Below the pieces are notes generated by a model, which saw only the letters and a list, made by a program, of their open reading frames with translations, ran no database searches and had not been told where the DNA came from. Both the position numbers and the translations under genes were made by a program. Of a stretch of 64,000 nucleotides of DNA, positions 43,170 through 50,705 are shown one piece after another. Position 1 is the first letter of the stretch, and every line of letters starts with the position of its first letter. The DNA is from Cecembia calidifontis. GTDB taxonomy: Bacteria > Bacteroidota > Bacteroidia > Cytophagales > Cyclobacteriaceae. Where the stretch lies: positions 4,468,501-4,532,500 of the forward strand of contig NZ_SGXG01000001.1 of NCBI RefSeq assembly GCF_004216715.1, given 5' to 3'.

Positions 43170-44018
43170 ATGGAAAAATCAACCAAACCCCTATCCGGCT
43201 ATTTGATGCTCTTGATAGCAATAGCCATGATTCCTGCCATTGTTTTTGCAATGATCAACCAGATTTATTGGTTGGGCATAGCACTGATTGTACTGTTTAT
43301 CCTGATCTTGCCGGGCTTCTTCACCCTTCAACCTAATAAGGCGATGGTGTTGATCTTATTTGGAGCTTATAAAGGCACGGTTAAAGACAATGGATTCTTT
43401 TGGGTCAACCCATTTATGACCAAGCAGAAGATTTCTTTGCGCGTCAGAAACTTTGAAAACAAACCACTCAAGGTAAATGACAAAATCGGTAATCCGGTAA
43501 TGGTAGGCACTATTGTGGTATGGCAAGTAGAAAATACTTTCAAGGCCACCTTCGATGTGGAAGATTATGAAAATTTCGTCCACCTGCAGACGGATGCCGC
43601 GGTCAGAAAAATGGCTGGCAAATATCCTTATGATGATTTTGAAGCAGAGGATGCAGAGATCACCTTACGTTCCGGAGTAGAAGAAGTCAATCATTCCCTG
43701 GAATTGGAGATTTCCGAGAGATTGGAACATGCAGGCATCAAGGTGATTGAGGCAAGAATCTCCCACTTGGCTTATGCCTCTGAAATCGCTTCGGCCATGC
43801 TGCAGAGACAGCAGGCCACGGCCATAGTTGCCGCAAGAAGAAAGATCGTGGACGGAGCTGTAGGCATGGTGGAAATGGCTTTGGAAGATTTAAAATTGAA
43901 AGGGATAATAGACTTTGAAGAAGAGAAAAAAGCAGCCATGGTCAGCAACCTGATGGTGGTGTTGTGTTCGGACCGTTCTGCCAGTCCGGTGTTGAATGTT
44001 GGGACCCTTAATCAGTAG
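43170..44018 (+). CDS. SPFH-domain (band 7/stomatin-like) membrane protein
   Basis: A 282-residue protein with two N-terminal membrane segments (about 12-30 and 33-50) and an SPFH domain (about 55-225). The domain shows PNKAMVLILFGAYKGTVKDNGFFWVNPFMTKQKISLRVRNFE, VGTIVVWQVENTFKATFDVEDYENFV and ISHLAYASEIASAMLQRQQATAIVAARRKIVDGAVGM. SPFH proteins form large membrane-associated rings that organise proteases or transport. It opens a four-gene operon with two small PH-like membrane proteins and an Arc-type regulator, an arrangement I recall from other Bacteroidota (not checked). Confidence 0.88.
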   Translation: MEKSTKPLSGYLMLLIAIAMIPAIVFAMINQIYWLGIALIVLFILILPGFFTLQPNKAMVLILFGAYKGTVKDNGFFWVNPFMTKQKISLRVRNFENKPLKVNDKIGNPVMVGTIVVWQVENTFKATFDVEDYENFVHLQTDAAVRKMAGKYPYDDFEAEDAEITLRSGVEEVNHSLELEISERLEHAGIKVIEARISHLAYASEIASAMLQRQQATAIVAARRKIVDGAVGMVEMALEDLKLKGIIDFEEEKKAAMVSNLMVVLCSDRSASPVLNVGTLNQ

Positions 44019-44022
44019 TGGT

Positions 44023-44508
44023 ATGGTGGTCAATGAAAACCTGGATCTCAGGGGAACCATGGTCATGTGGGCCATCATCCTGCTAGAAATCCCTACGCTG
44101 ACCCTTCTGACAGTCTTGTACTTTACCGGAAATTTGGGTGAAGATGGATGGAAAGTAATCCTATTTGTTGCAGTTATCATGATAGCAGCCTTCACGCTAT
44201 TGATGAACCTGCGGCTCAGATTGCGGATTGATCCCTATGGCTTGGCGTTTCAGAATCCTCCCTTTTTGAACAGGTGGAAGAAGATCAGCATTCCTGAAAT
44301 CCAATCCATTGAGGTCAAAAAGTCCGATGGCATGCTGGAATATGGAGGGGTCGGTGTCCGGTTTTCCAGAAAAACCACTGCCTATTTGTTTTATACAGAC
44401 CATATCTTGATTGTGCAGACTGCTAAGAAAAAATACGTGTTCAGCACGAAGAAGCCTCAAGAAGTTGAAGCAATTATACAGTCATGGAAAGTTAGCCAAA
44501 GTGATTAG
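44023..44508 (+). CDS. Small PH-like membrane protein
   Basis: A 161-residue protein with two N-terminal membrane helices (about 12-33 and 43-60) and a cytosolic domain starting LRLRIDPYGLAFQNPPFLNRWKKISIPEIQSIEV, with the strand pattern of bacterial PH domains. The partner at 44520 has the same plan (TRIDASGLSFSYTPF..RKYSMAQIQNLELIEY), so the two are diverged duplicates. ATG 44023, 4 bp after the SPFH stop, is preferred to an overlapping start 27 bp upstream. The function is unknown; it is probably a partner of the SPFH protein. Confidence 0.72.
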   Translation: MVVNENLDLRGTMVMWAIILLEIPTLTLLTVLYFTGNLGEDGWKVILFVAVIMIAAFTLLMNLRLRLRIDPYGLAFQNPPFLNRWKKISIPEIQSIEVKKSDGMLEYGGVGVRFSRKTTAYLFYTDHILIVQTAKKKYVFSTKKPQEVEAIIQSWKVSQSD

Positions 44509-44519
44509 ATCGATCAATT

Positions 44520-45002
44520 ATGTCCAATTACATTTTCAAAGAAACACAAAGTTTTAACCAACCTTGGATTTGGGGGATACTAATCTTGGTCACAGGGATC
44601 ACATTATATGGCCTGATCTCCCAACCCATCAAGGGTTGGGAGGCAGTCATCCCTATCCTTATCCTTGGCTTGGTGATTCTTCTATTTATAAGTATGCGAT
44701 TGAAAACAAGAATCGATGCAAGCGGTTTGAGCTTTAGCTACACCCCTTTTATTGGCCAAAGAAAATACAGCATGGCCCAAATCCAAAACCTGGAACTTAT
44801 CGAGTACAACTCTCTGCTCAAATTTGGGGGTTGGGGAATCCGCTACAATTTGAATATGTGGGCGTATAATGTAGGCGGCAAACATGGCTTGATAGTTTCC
44901 CTTAAGAATAAAAAATTTCTTATCGGTACCCAAAAACCGGAAGAAATGAAACATGCCATTGAACAGTTTAATGAATTAAAATCAGGAAATCATGCCGGCT
45001 AA
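44520..45002 (+). CDS. Small PH-like membrane protein, paralogue of the preceding gene
   Basis: A 160-residue protein with two N-terminal helices (about 15-33 and 40-58) and a PH-like domain (RIDASGLSFSYTPFIGQRKYSMAQIQNLEL .. GLIVSLKNKKFLIGTQKPEEMKHAIEQF). It follows the first copy after 11 bp, and its end overlaps the Arc-type gene by 11 bp, so translation is probably coupled. The function is unknown. Confidence 0.72.
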   Translation: MSNYIFKETQSFNQPWIWGILILVTGITLYGLISQPIKGWEAVIPILILGLVILLFISMRLKTRIDASGLSFSYTPFIGQRKYSMAQIQNLELIEYNSLLKFGGWGIRYNLNMWAYNVGGKHGLIVSLKNKKFLIGTQKPEEMKHAIEQFNELKSGNHAG

Positions 45003-45162
45003 GAAACCATTTGCCCTTAGATTGGACGAGAAGATGATGCAGGCTGTGGAAAAATGGGCAGCAGATGAATTCCGCAGTACCAATGGACAGATTGAGTGGA
45101 TTATCCATGAGGCCTTGAAGAAGGCGGGGAGGTCACCAAAAGAAAGAAATAATCAATCATAA
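44992..45162 (+). CDS. Arc-type ribbon-helix-helix DNA-binding protein
   Basis: A 56-residue protein, MPAKKPFALRLDEKMMQAVE at the start, then KWAADEFRSTNGQIEWIIHEALKKAG. This is the Arc/MetJ ribbon-helix-helix pattern: a short beta strand (PFALRLD) that reads DNA, then two helices, with the second (TNGQIEWIIHEAL) typical of Arc. It is the last gene of the SPFH operon, and its start lies within the end of the PH-like gene. It is a good candidate to bind the 26-bp palindrome at 43135-43160 and regulate its own operon. Its last 10 bp overlap the end of the opposite-strand gene at 45153. Confidence 0.83.
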   Translation: MPAKKPFALRLDEKMMQAVEKWAADEFRSTNGQIEWIIHEALKKAGRSPKERNNQS

Positions 45163-46388
45163 CTATATTTGATATGCTTGATTAAATACCCATTGTCAAA
45201 TCCGCCTGATGCATTTAAAGTCTTTACAGATCTATCCTTTTCCTGCAAAAACTGGCTTGAAGGAAGCCATTTACCAGTGGTCCATTCAAAGTTGATGATA
45301 TTCTCAAAAAAAATCTCCCCAGATTTTAATTCATCCGTATAGAATGCTTTGTTTGTATTCCGCTCATTTAAACTATATGCATATTCCATTTTTAAAATAG
45401 CAAAAGTCAATAAATCAATAAAAATCATACCTTTAGGTACATAAAAATCCTTTGCAGAATTACCTGCTATTGAGACAGGAATAGATTTAGATGAATGCAT
45501 AATCCTTATTTTATAACATTCTCTTCCATTAATTCGAGATATTCCTTCAAGCTTAAATTTATGAGTTTTTAAAAATGTTGAATTCACAAAACCAAAATGG
45601 TCTAAATCTTGAGTTTTTAGGTTGTGGTTAAATAGAGGATTAAACAAGAGATTTCTTTTAACCGGGAAAAATCTCTCCAAATAACAACTTAAGGACGACA
45701 AATTATCACAATCATCATTCTCAACAGCATCAGACCTATTAATACTTCTCTCTTGCAAAACTTGTATGATTGTAGATGGATTATTTACAAAAAGAGACTC
45801 CAACCTATTGTATGCACCTTTATTCTCCTTTGAAAAAACATAATTTGATTTTGATTCTAACAAATCGAATCCTCCATTATCAATCTTAAAAGTTAGTTTT
45901 CCTGTTCTCTGGATAACCGGTTCAAAGCCAAAACTAAAACTCATTTTTTCCTCCATCTTACCGTTTACATTACCATAAAGATGGTTAACTTTAAAGTTAA
46001 GAAGCATTTTTTCTAAAATATCTGTAACCTTTAAGGGCTTAGCTTTCCTTGTACTTACGGTAACTTGATTCAATTCAATGGGTTCTTCTTTTAACAAAAC
46101 AACAATCGTTTTCTTATCTCTAAGGAGCACCTCTTCCCTAAAGATTTCGTATCCTAACCTTTGGACCACTACAGTGCACCTACCATAAAAATTTTTGATA
46201 ATAAGCTCTCCTCTTTCATCAGAAACATAATTTTCCCCACAAACACTTACTGAACTGAATGGAAGGACCTCAGAAGTCAGTTGGTCTTTGATGATTATTT
46301 TTAGGTCACTTTCTGTTTTTAAGAAAAACATGACCAATACAATTGACAAAAGAATTTTAACCACAAAGTAAATCTCTATTTTCCACAT
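45153..46388 (-). CDS. Carboxypeptidase-like regulatory domain protein
   Basis: A 411-residue exported protein. After a hydrophobic leader (about 7-23), residues 27-100 form a carboxypeptidase-like regulatory (CarboxypepD_reg) beta domain (IIIKDQLTSEVLPFSSVSVCGENYVSDERGELIIKNF), a module also found at the front of TonB-dependent receptors. The rest, with LNQVTVSTRKAKPLKVTDILEKML and a C-terminal FEWTTGKWLPSSQFL, resembles the DUF5686/DUF4138-like surface proteins of Bacteroidota but is not firmly assignable. It is the last gene of the leftward cluster with TolC, the small peptide and DUF4221. Its start overlaps the disrupted CxxC lipoprotein by 32 bp. Confidence 0.68.
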   Translation of the reverse strand: MWKIEIYFVVKILLSIVLVMFFLKTESDLKIIIKDQLTSEVLPFSSVSVCGENYVSDERGELIIKNFYGRCTVVVQRLGYEIFREEVLLRDKKTIVVLLKEEPIELNQVTVSTRKAKPLKVTDILEKMLLNFKVNHLYGNVNGKMEEKMSFSFGFEPVIQRTGKLTFKIDNGGFDLLESKSNYVFSKENKGAYNRLESLFVNNPSTIIQVLQERSINRSDAVENDDCDNLSSLSCYLERFFPVKRNLLFNPLFNHNLKTQDLDHFGFVNSTFLKTHKFKLEGISRINGRECYKIRIMHSSKSIPVSIAGNSAKDFYVPKGMIFIDLLTFAILKMEYAYSLNERNTNKAFYTDELKSGEIFFENIINFEWTTGKWLPSSQFLQEKDRSVKTLNASGGFDNGYLIKHIKYSYD

Positions 46389-46678
46389 AGTCTATTAGAT
46401 GTATTTTTTTCAATCTAAGGTTAACCAGATGATTTCTATGGGTTTTAAAAGGGTATTTCCAAAAAAGCCTTGAATTATCAACTAAGACATCACCTCTAAA
46501 ATCAAAGACATCCTGTTCATTTCCTGAAACCCTTATTAAAAGCACATTGTATTCTTGACAATTTGAAAAAATAAAATTCTCAGCAATGACAGTACAGTCA
46601 TAGCACCCATAAACATCATAAATAAATAGAAAATCATATTTACTCAATCCTTTTATACCTAATTCGTAAACATAATAT
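46357..46678 (-). pseudogene. CxxC lipoprotein, 3' part (cut by IS3-type element)
   Basis: The open part reads ..YVYELGIKGLSKYDFLFIYDVYGCYDCTVIAEN and continues to RDLLCG, about 105 residues. A strand ending in YGCYDC followed by a helix is the layout of a thioredoxin-fold CxxC site. The 5' part, with the lipoprotein signal, is on the other side of the IS element (47990-48111). When the two parts are rejoined with one copy of the target duplication, the frames differ by one base, so some further change has occurred. A shortened product could start at an internal ATG (46647) but would lack the export signal. Confidence 0.65.
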
Positions 46679-46802
46679 AATACTCCCCATTTGTTGGACC
46701 AAAAGTATCAGTTGCTAAGTTAATTTATTTATTTGTTAATATATCCTTAGTTGTCCTATTTCCCAAGGGGACCCTTGGGAAATAAGACAACTAACTTTTG
46801 CT

Positions 46803-47639
46803 TTATGCTGCTTTTTGGGTTGCCCCAAAATACCTTTCCCCGGGCTTCTCCCTGGTGGTATGATGGACCTTTTGGTTGTAATATTCAATATACTTTTTGA
46901 CACCTTTGAGCAGGTCATAACCGTCCTCGCTTGGGTTCAGATAGATGTAATCATACTTGATCGACTTCCAGAACCTTTCAATATATACATTGTCCAAAGC
47001 CCTTCCCTTTCCGTCCATTGATACTTTGATATCCAGCCCTTCAAGGTAATTGATCCATAAGGCTGATGTGTACTGGCTTCCCTGATCGGAATTGACTATC
47101 TCTGGCTTACCATATTCTCTGATGGCCTCTTCGATTACCTGCTTACACCATTTGGCGTCCTGACTGTTGGATATACCCCATGACAGTATCCTTCTGCTGT
47201 AAACATCCATGACTGCGGTCAGGAACATAAACCCCTTCTGCATCGGAATGTAGGTGATATCGGTTACCCACACTTGGTTGGGTCTTTCAATCTTTAAGTT
47301 CCTGAGAAGATAAGGCCTGATATATTCACGCAAACCGGATTTGGTAAGGTTCTTCCTCCTGTAAAGGGTTTCCCTGCCCATCAGCCTGAAAAGCCTCCTG
47401 ATGCGCTTTGGGCCGACAACGAAGCCCAGTCCTGTCAACAGATAGACCATCGACACAACGCCTTCAGTAGGGTGATCGGTAAGATGCCTGTCCATGATTC
47501 CCATAAGTTTCAGATTGACCTCGTTTTCCCCTTTTGGTTTGTAATATAGACTGCTTCGGGGAACCTCCAATACTTCACACTGTCTCCTTATAGACAGCCC
47601 CTTATAATCAGAACAAATCAATGTCGCCCGATCTTTCAT
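46803..47639 (-). CDS. IS3-family transposase OrfB (DDE integrase)
   Basis: A 278-residue catalytic part with an rve core. The three acidic residues are in VWVTDITYIP, IVNSDQGSQYTS and YIERFWKSIKYDYIYL. An HTH_21 segment (LMGIMDRHLTDHPTEGVVSMVYLL) precedes it. It is normally made as an OrfAB fusion by -1 frameshifting at the A8 run (47659-47666) near the end of orfA: in the shifted frame the codons continue KLQETGDMKDR without a stop. Confidence 0.92.
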   Translation of the reverse strand: MKDRATLICSDYKGLSIRRQCEVLEVPRSSLYYKPKGENEVNLKLMGIMDRHLTDHPTEGVVSMVYLLTGLGFVVGPKRIRRLFRLMGRETLYRRKNLTKSGLREYIRPYLLRNLKIERPNQVWVTDITYIPMQKGFMFLTAVMDVYSRRILSWGISNSQDAKWCKQVIEEAIREYGKPEIVNSDQGSQYTSALWINYLEGLDIKVSMDGKGRALDNVYIERFWKSIKYDYIYLNPSEDGYDLLKGVKKYIEYYNQKVHHTTREKPGERYFGATQKAA

Positions 47640-47929
47640 ATCCCCAGTTTCTTGCAGCTTTTTTTTAAAAAGTCATTCTCTACTTTTAGCTCTCCGATCT
47701 GGGCATAGAGCTGCTCAAGGGCAGGGCCTTCTTCCTTTTTCTTTGAATGCTCCTTTTCAAATACAGCTGACATATTATCCAAAAACTCACCCTTCCACTT
47801 GGATATAATCACAGGGCTAACATCGAACTTCTTGGACAATTCAGCCAATGTAAACTGATTCTTGATTGCTTCAAGGGCTACTTTTGCCTTGAACTCAGGA
47901 GAAAACTTTCGTCTTGTTTGCTTGTTCAT
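47636..47929 (-). CDS. IS3-family transposase OrfA
   Basis: A 97-residue HTH protein (RRKFSPEFKAKVALEAIKNQFTLAELSKKFDVSPVIISKWKGEFL) with a C-terminal coiled coil, typical of OrfA. A slippery A8 run in TTT-TTA-AAA-AAA-AGC lies 20 bp before its stop and allows the OrfAB fusion. Confidence 0.92.
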   Translation of the reverse strand: MNKQTRRKFSPEFKAKVALEAIKNQFTLAELSKKFDVSPVIISKWKGEFLDNMSAVFEKEHSKKKEEGPALEQLYAQIGELKVENDFLKKSCKKLGI

Positions 47930-47989
47930 AAGGTTAAATTTAAACAGTTTTTTTTAACTTAACCTCTGGTCTCAATTTTGGGGAGTATT

Positions 47990-48111
47990 ATATAATCATT
48001 GTATAATTCCAATTCTGAATCAAATATAATTAGTTCACTTTTTCCAGATTCTCCAGAATTGCAACTATTCAAGACTAATAAAATAACTATAATGCAATTT
48101 ATTCTCTTCAT
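47990..48111 (-). pseudogene. CxxC lipoprotein, 5' part with signal peptide
   Basis: ATG 48111 gives MKRINCIIVILLVLNSCNSG, a lipoprotein signal with lipobox LNSC, then about 20 residues to the IS element boundary (..ELELYNDY). The start lies inside the end of the DUF4221 gene in a different frame (overlap about 47 bp), so expression was translationally linked to it. The remainder of the gene is at 46357-46678. Confidence 0.68.
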
Positions 48112-49231
48112 TATTATTAAAAATATGTTTTGCAAAGAAAATTCCTTTAGACAAACCTAAAATGGCATTCATGAGTAAGTCTCCATTTTCAAAAAGGATT
48201 TCTCTCTCTATTTGAAAATCATGATTTAAAACAAGAAGAGAACTATTTCTCTTATCCCACTCCTTTAATTTCCCTTTGTCATCAAGAGCTTGGTAAGGAT
48301 GCATAAACAAGATTGTATACTTATTTAAATCTTCGTGAAAATTGAGATCAAAAAATGTTGCAATTTCAGATCTATAAATCGCGTTTTTAAATCCATCATC
48401 ATGAATCCCTTTATTTGTTGGAGGACTCATCATTTGAACTTTAGAACTTTTTAGAGGAACCTTTTTCTTAATTTCTAATGAGTTTAAATCATAAATCAAC
48501 AAATATGGATAAAACGGATAACTTATAATTAGTTCTCCCAAATTATTGATAATAAAATTTGGAGAATAGAAATCGGTATTCACTTCTTTATGATTTAAAT
48601 ATTCCCTTAAAAATGAAGCTTGCCCAAATTGATTAAGTTTATTTTTGGTCAAATCAAAAATTGCCATTTGTGGTTCTTTAAGGTATTCAGAGCTTTCTAG
48701 CAATCCAACATGCCTATAGTTGAAAATAACTCTCCCTGAAAAATAAATAGGCTTGTTTTGAATAAATGGAAGTAAATCAAAATATGGATTACTTATTTTT
48801 TCAAATGAAAAATTAGAATAAACATTCCCATCAATATCAATCCAAGCAAACTGTTTTGTATCATTCATAATAATTAAAATACTATCTAAATTATGAACAA
48901 AGAAAGAACTTAACTTGCCTTTTAATTTATCTTTGAGATAAATTGATTTACTTTTTTCTGGATTTGACAGGTGAATTATATCCATCCTTTCATTCATTAA
49001 TGAAGGTCGGAAGCCAAAAAATAAAGTATCCTTAAAAATTTGCTTAATTTCATATCTAGGGAAGAATTCACTCCCAATCTCAACTTGTTTAACACTATCA
49101 TCTAAATAATATAAAGTTTCCAAATTTTTGGAGTGAATTTTATATTCTTTATGAGATTTATTGCAAGCTAAAAATAAAAAAAAGGCAGCGAAGAAATACG
49201 CTGCTCTTTTGAAAAAAAACAATTTATTCAT
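48065..49231 (-). CDS. DUF4221 six-bladed beta-propeller lipoprotein
   Basis: A 388-residue lipoprotein. The signal ends FFLFLACNKS (Cys about residue 23). The rest has repeated four-strand units with YLLIYDLNSLEIKKKVPL, MAIFDLTKNKLNQFG and SSLLVLNHDFQIEREIL, the blades of the DUF4221/six-bladed propeller family of Bacteroidota. These proteins sit on the outer membrane or periplasmic face, and their function is unknown. They often occur in multi-copy loci with small secreted peptides, as seems the case here: a 70-residue Cys-containing peptide gene lay 24 bp upstream before two IS elements separated them. Codon use is A/T-rich compared with flanking housekeeping genes, which fits acquisition by transfer. 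Confidence 0.78.
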   Translation of the reverse strand: MNKLFFFKRAAYFFAAFFLFLACNKSHKEYKIHSKNLETLYYLDDSVKQVEIGSEFFPRYEIKQIFKDTLFFGFRPSLMNERMDIIHLSNPEKSKSIYLKDKLKGKLSSFFVHNLDSILIIMNDTKQFAWIDIDGNVYSNFSFEKISNPYFDLLPFIQNKPIYFSGRVIFNYRHVGLLESSEYLKEPQMAIFDLTKNKLNQFGQASFLREYLNHKEVNTDFYSPNFIINNLGELIISYPFYPYLLIYDLNSLEIKKKVPLKSSKVQMMSPPTNKGIHDDGFKNAIYRSEIATFFDLNFHEDLNKYTILFMHPYQALDDKGKLKEWDKRNSSLLVLNHDFQIEREILFENGDLLMNAILGLSKGIFFAKHIFNNNEENKLHYSYFISLE

Positions 49232-49249
49232 TTTAAAATCAATTTTAAT

Positions 49250-50695
49250 TACTGTCGTCCGAGAACTGAGGCAATATAAAAAATAAAATCCTAGAATAGT
49301 ACAAAAATCAAAGATGGGCAGCCCTTTTGGAGCTTACCCATCTTTTTCATATTGTTGTTTCGACCAAGAACCAACAACGTGACACAATTTAAGCATAAAT
49401 TTTTGTCTGGGCATCCTATTATCGCTCAACTCCTCTCTCTTATTCCCAAAGAGCTATTGAATCAGGTCGTTGAGGAAGAAAACTCGGATAGGTACTACAA
49501 GAAACTCAAAACAAGTGATCACTTCATCTGCATGTTTTATGCGGTGTTGACCAGAAACAGCAGTCTTAGAGAGGTCTGCAAAAACATCGGCCTGATCATA
49601 ACCAAGCTTATTCCTTTTGGAATGAAGCAGCTACCTGCCAGGAGTACCCTTTCTGATGCAAACCGTAAACGCAGTTATCGTGTTTTTGAACAACTATACA
49701 AAGGGCTGTATTCATACTATAGGGCATCTTTGGTAGGAAATTGGCTCGATATCGGTGGAGAGGTCGACCTCAGCCGTGTTGAGGTTTTTGATTCCTCAAC
49801 GGTCACGCTGTTCAAGGAAATCCTCAGAGGGGCCGGACGCAATCCCCTGAACGGAAAGAAAAAAGGTGGTGCCAAGATATTTGCCAAAATGAATCTGGCA
49901 GAAGGCGTTCCCAACTTCATATGTATCCGTTCTGCGGCCACAAATGAAAATATGTTTTTAAAAGTGATGGATCTGCCTGAGCACGGGATAGCTGTTTTCG
50001 ACAAAGGATATAACCGCTATTCCTGCTTTGAAAAGTGGGACAGTTCAAACAGATATTTTGTGACCAGAAAAAAAGACAATGCAAGATATGAAGTGGTCAG
50101 TGAGTTTGACTGTACGCATGCCTTGGACATCATCAAGGACCAGATTATCTCACTGAGCTACAGGGAGAAGGGAGTTTCTCGGACAGTTGAAGCCAGACTG
50201 GTGGTTTATGCTGACCCTGAAAGCGGTGAAACGCTGGAGTTTATCACCAATCTTAAGGGATTGGATGCCCTAACCATAGCTCTTCTCTATAAGAACAGGT
50301 GGGTTATCGAAGTGCTTTTCAAGCAGATCAAGCAGAATTTTGAACTCAGATATTTTTTGTCGGACAGCGAGAACGGGATCAAAATCCAGATTTGGGTGGC
50401 ATTGATACTCAACCTCCTGTTTACAGTTCTACATAAGCGGATAAAAGAGGCTGAAGACTTCTCGACCATGGTCATGGTAGCCGCAAAAAATCTTTGCTCC
50501 TACGTCAGTCTTGAAAAGTTCCTACTTTTTCCTGAAGCTTACTTTAAAAGTATATTTCAAAAAGACATCCAAAATGTACAAACCCAATTATTCCTTTCCG
50601 GATAGGGGGTGCTTTTTGACTTTCAACAAAAAACACCTCTAAAACTTCATTAGAGGACTTTATTTTAAATTTCTTATTTTAGTCGGACGACAGTA
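49250..50695 (+). mobile_element. IS4-family insertion sequence
   Basis: A 1446-bp element with perfect terminal repeats beginning TACTGTCGTCCGA and flanked by a 9-bp target duplication AATTTTAAT (49241-49249 and 50696-50704), the length usual for IS4. The transposase gene is complete. Its right duplication overlaps the left duplication of the adjacent IS1380-type copy, so the second element landed at the very edge of the first. Confidence 0.93.
49352..50605 (+). CDS. IS4-family transposase
   Basis: A DDE transposase with an N-terminal DUF4372-like part (FLSGHPIIAQLLSLIPKELLNQVV) and a DDE_Tnp_1 core. The Asp residues are in VEVFDSSTVTLF and IAVFDKGYNRY. The Glu is in the Y(2)R(3)E(6)K signature region YKNRWVIEVLFKQIKQNF. 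No ATG opens the frame; TTG 49352, TTG 49355 or GTG 49379 (before TQFKHKFLSG) are possible starts, so the N-terminus is uncertain. About 409-417 residues. Confidence 0.92.
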   Translation: MLFRPRTNNVTQFKHKFLSGHPIIAQLLSLIPKELLNQVVEEENSDRYYKKLKTSDHFICMFYAVLTRNSSLREVCKNIGLIITKLIPFGMKQLPARSTLSDANRKRSYRVFEQLYKGLYSYYRASLVGNWLDIGGEVDLSRVEVFDSSTVTLFKEILRGAGRNPLNGKKKGGAKIFAKMNLAEGVPNFICIRSAATNENMFLKVMDLPEHGIAVFDKGYNRYSCFEKWDSSNRYFVTRKKDNARYEVVSEFDCTHALDIIKDQIISLSYREKGVSRTVEARLVVYADPESGETLEFITNLKGLDALTIALLYKNRWVIEVLFKQIKQNFELRYFLSDSENGIKIQIWVALILNLLFTVLHKRIKEAEDFSTMVMVAAKNLCSYVSLEKFLLFPEAYFKSIFQKDIQNVQTQLFLSG

Positions 50696-50705
50696 AATTT
50701 TAATC

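Larger units (their letters stand above)
46679..47989 (-). mobile_element. IS3-family insertion sequence inside the CxxC lipoprotein gene
   Basis: A 1311-bp element with matching terminal sequences AATACTCCCCA at both ends and a 4-bp target duplication ATAT (46675-46678 and 47990-47993); A/T-richness makes the exact boundary uncertain by one or two bases. It carries orfA and orfB with a 4-bp overlap and a frameshift site. It reads in the same direction as the interrupted gene. Confidence 0.88.
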
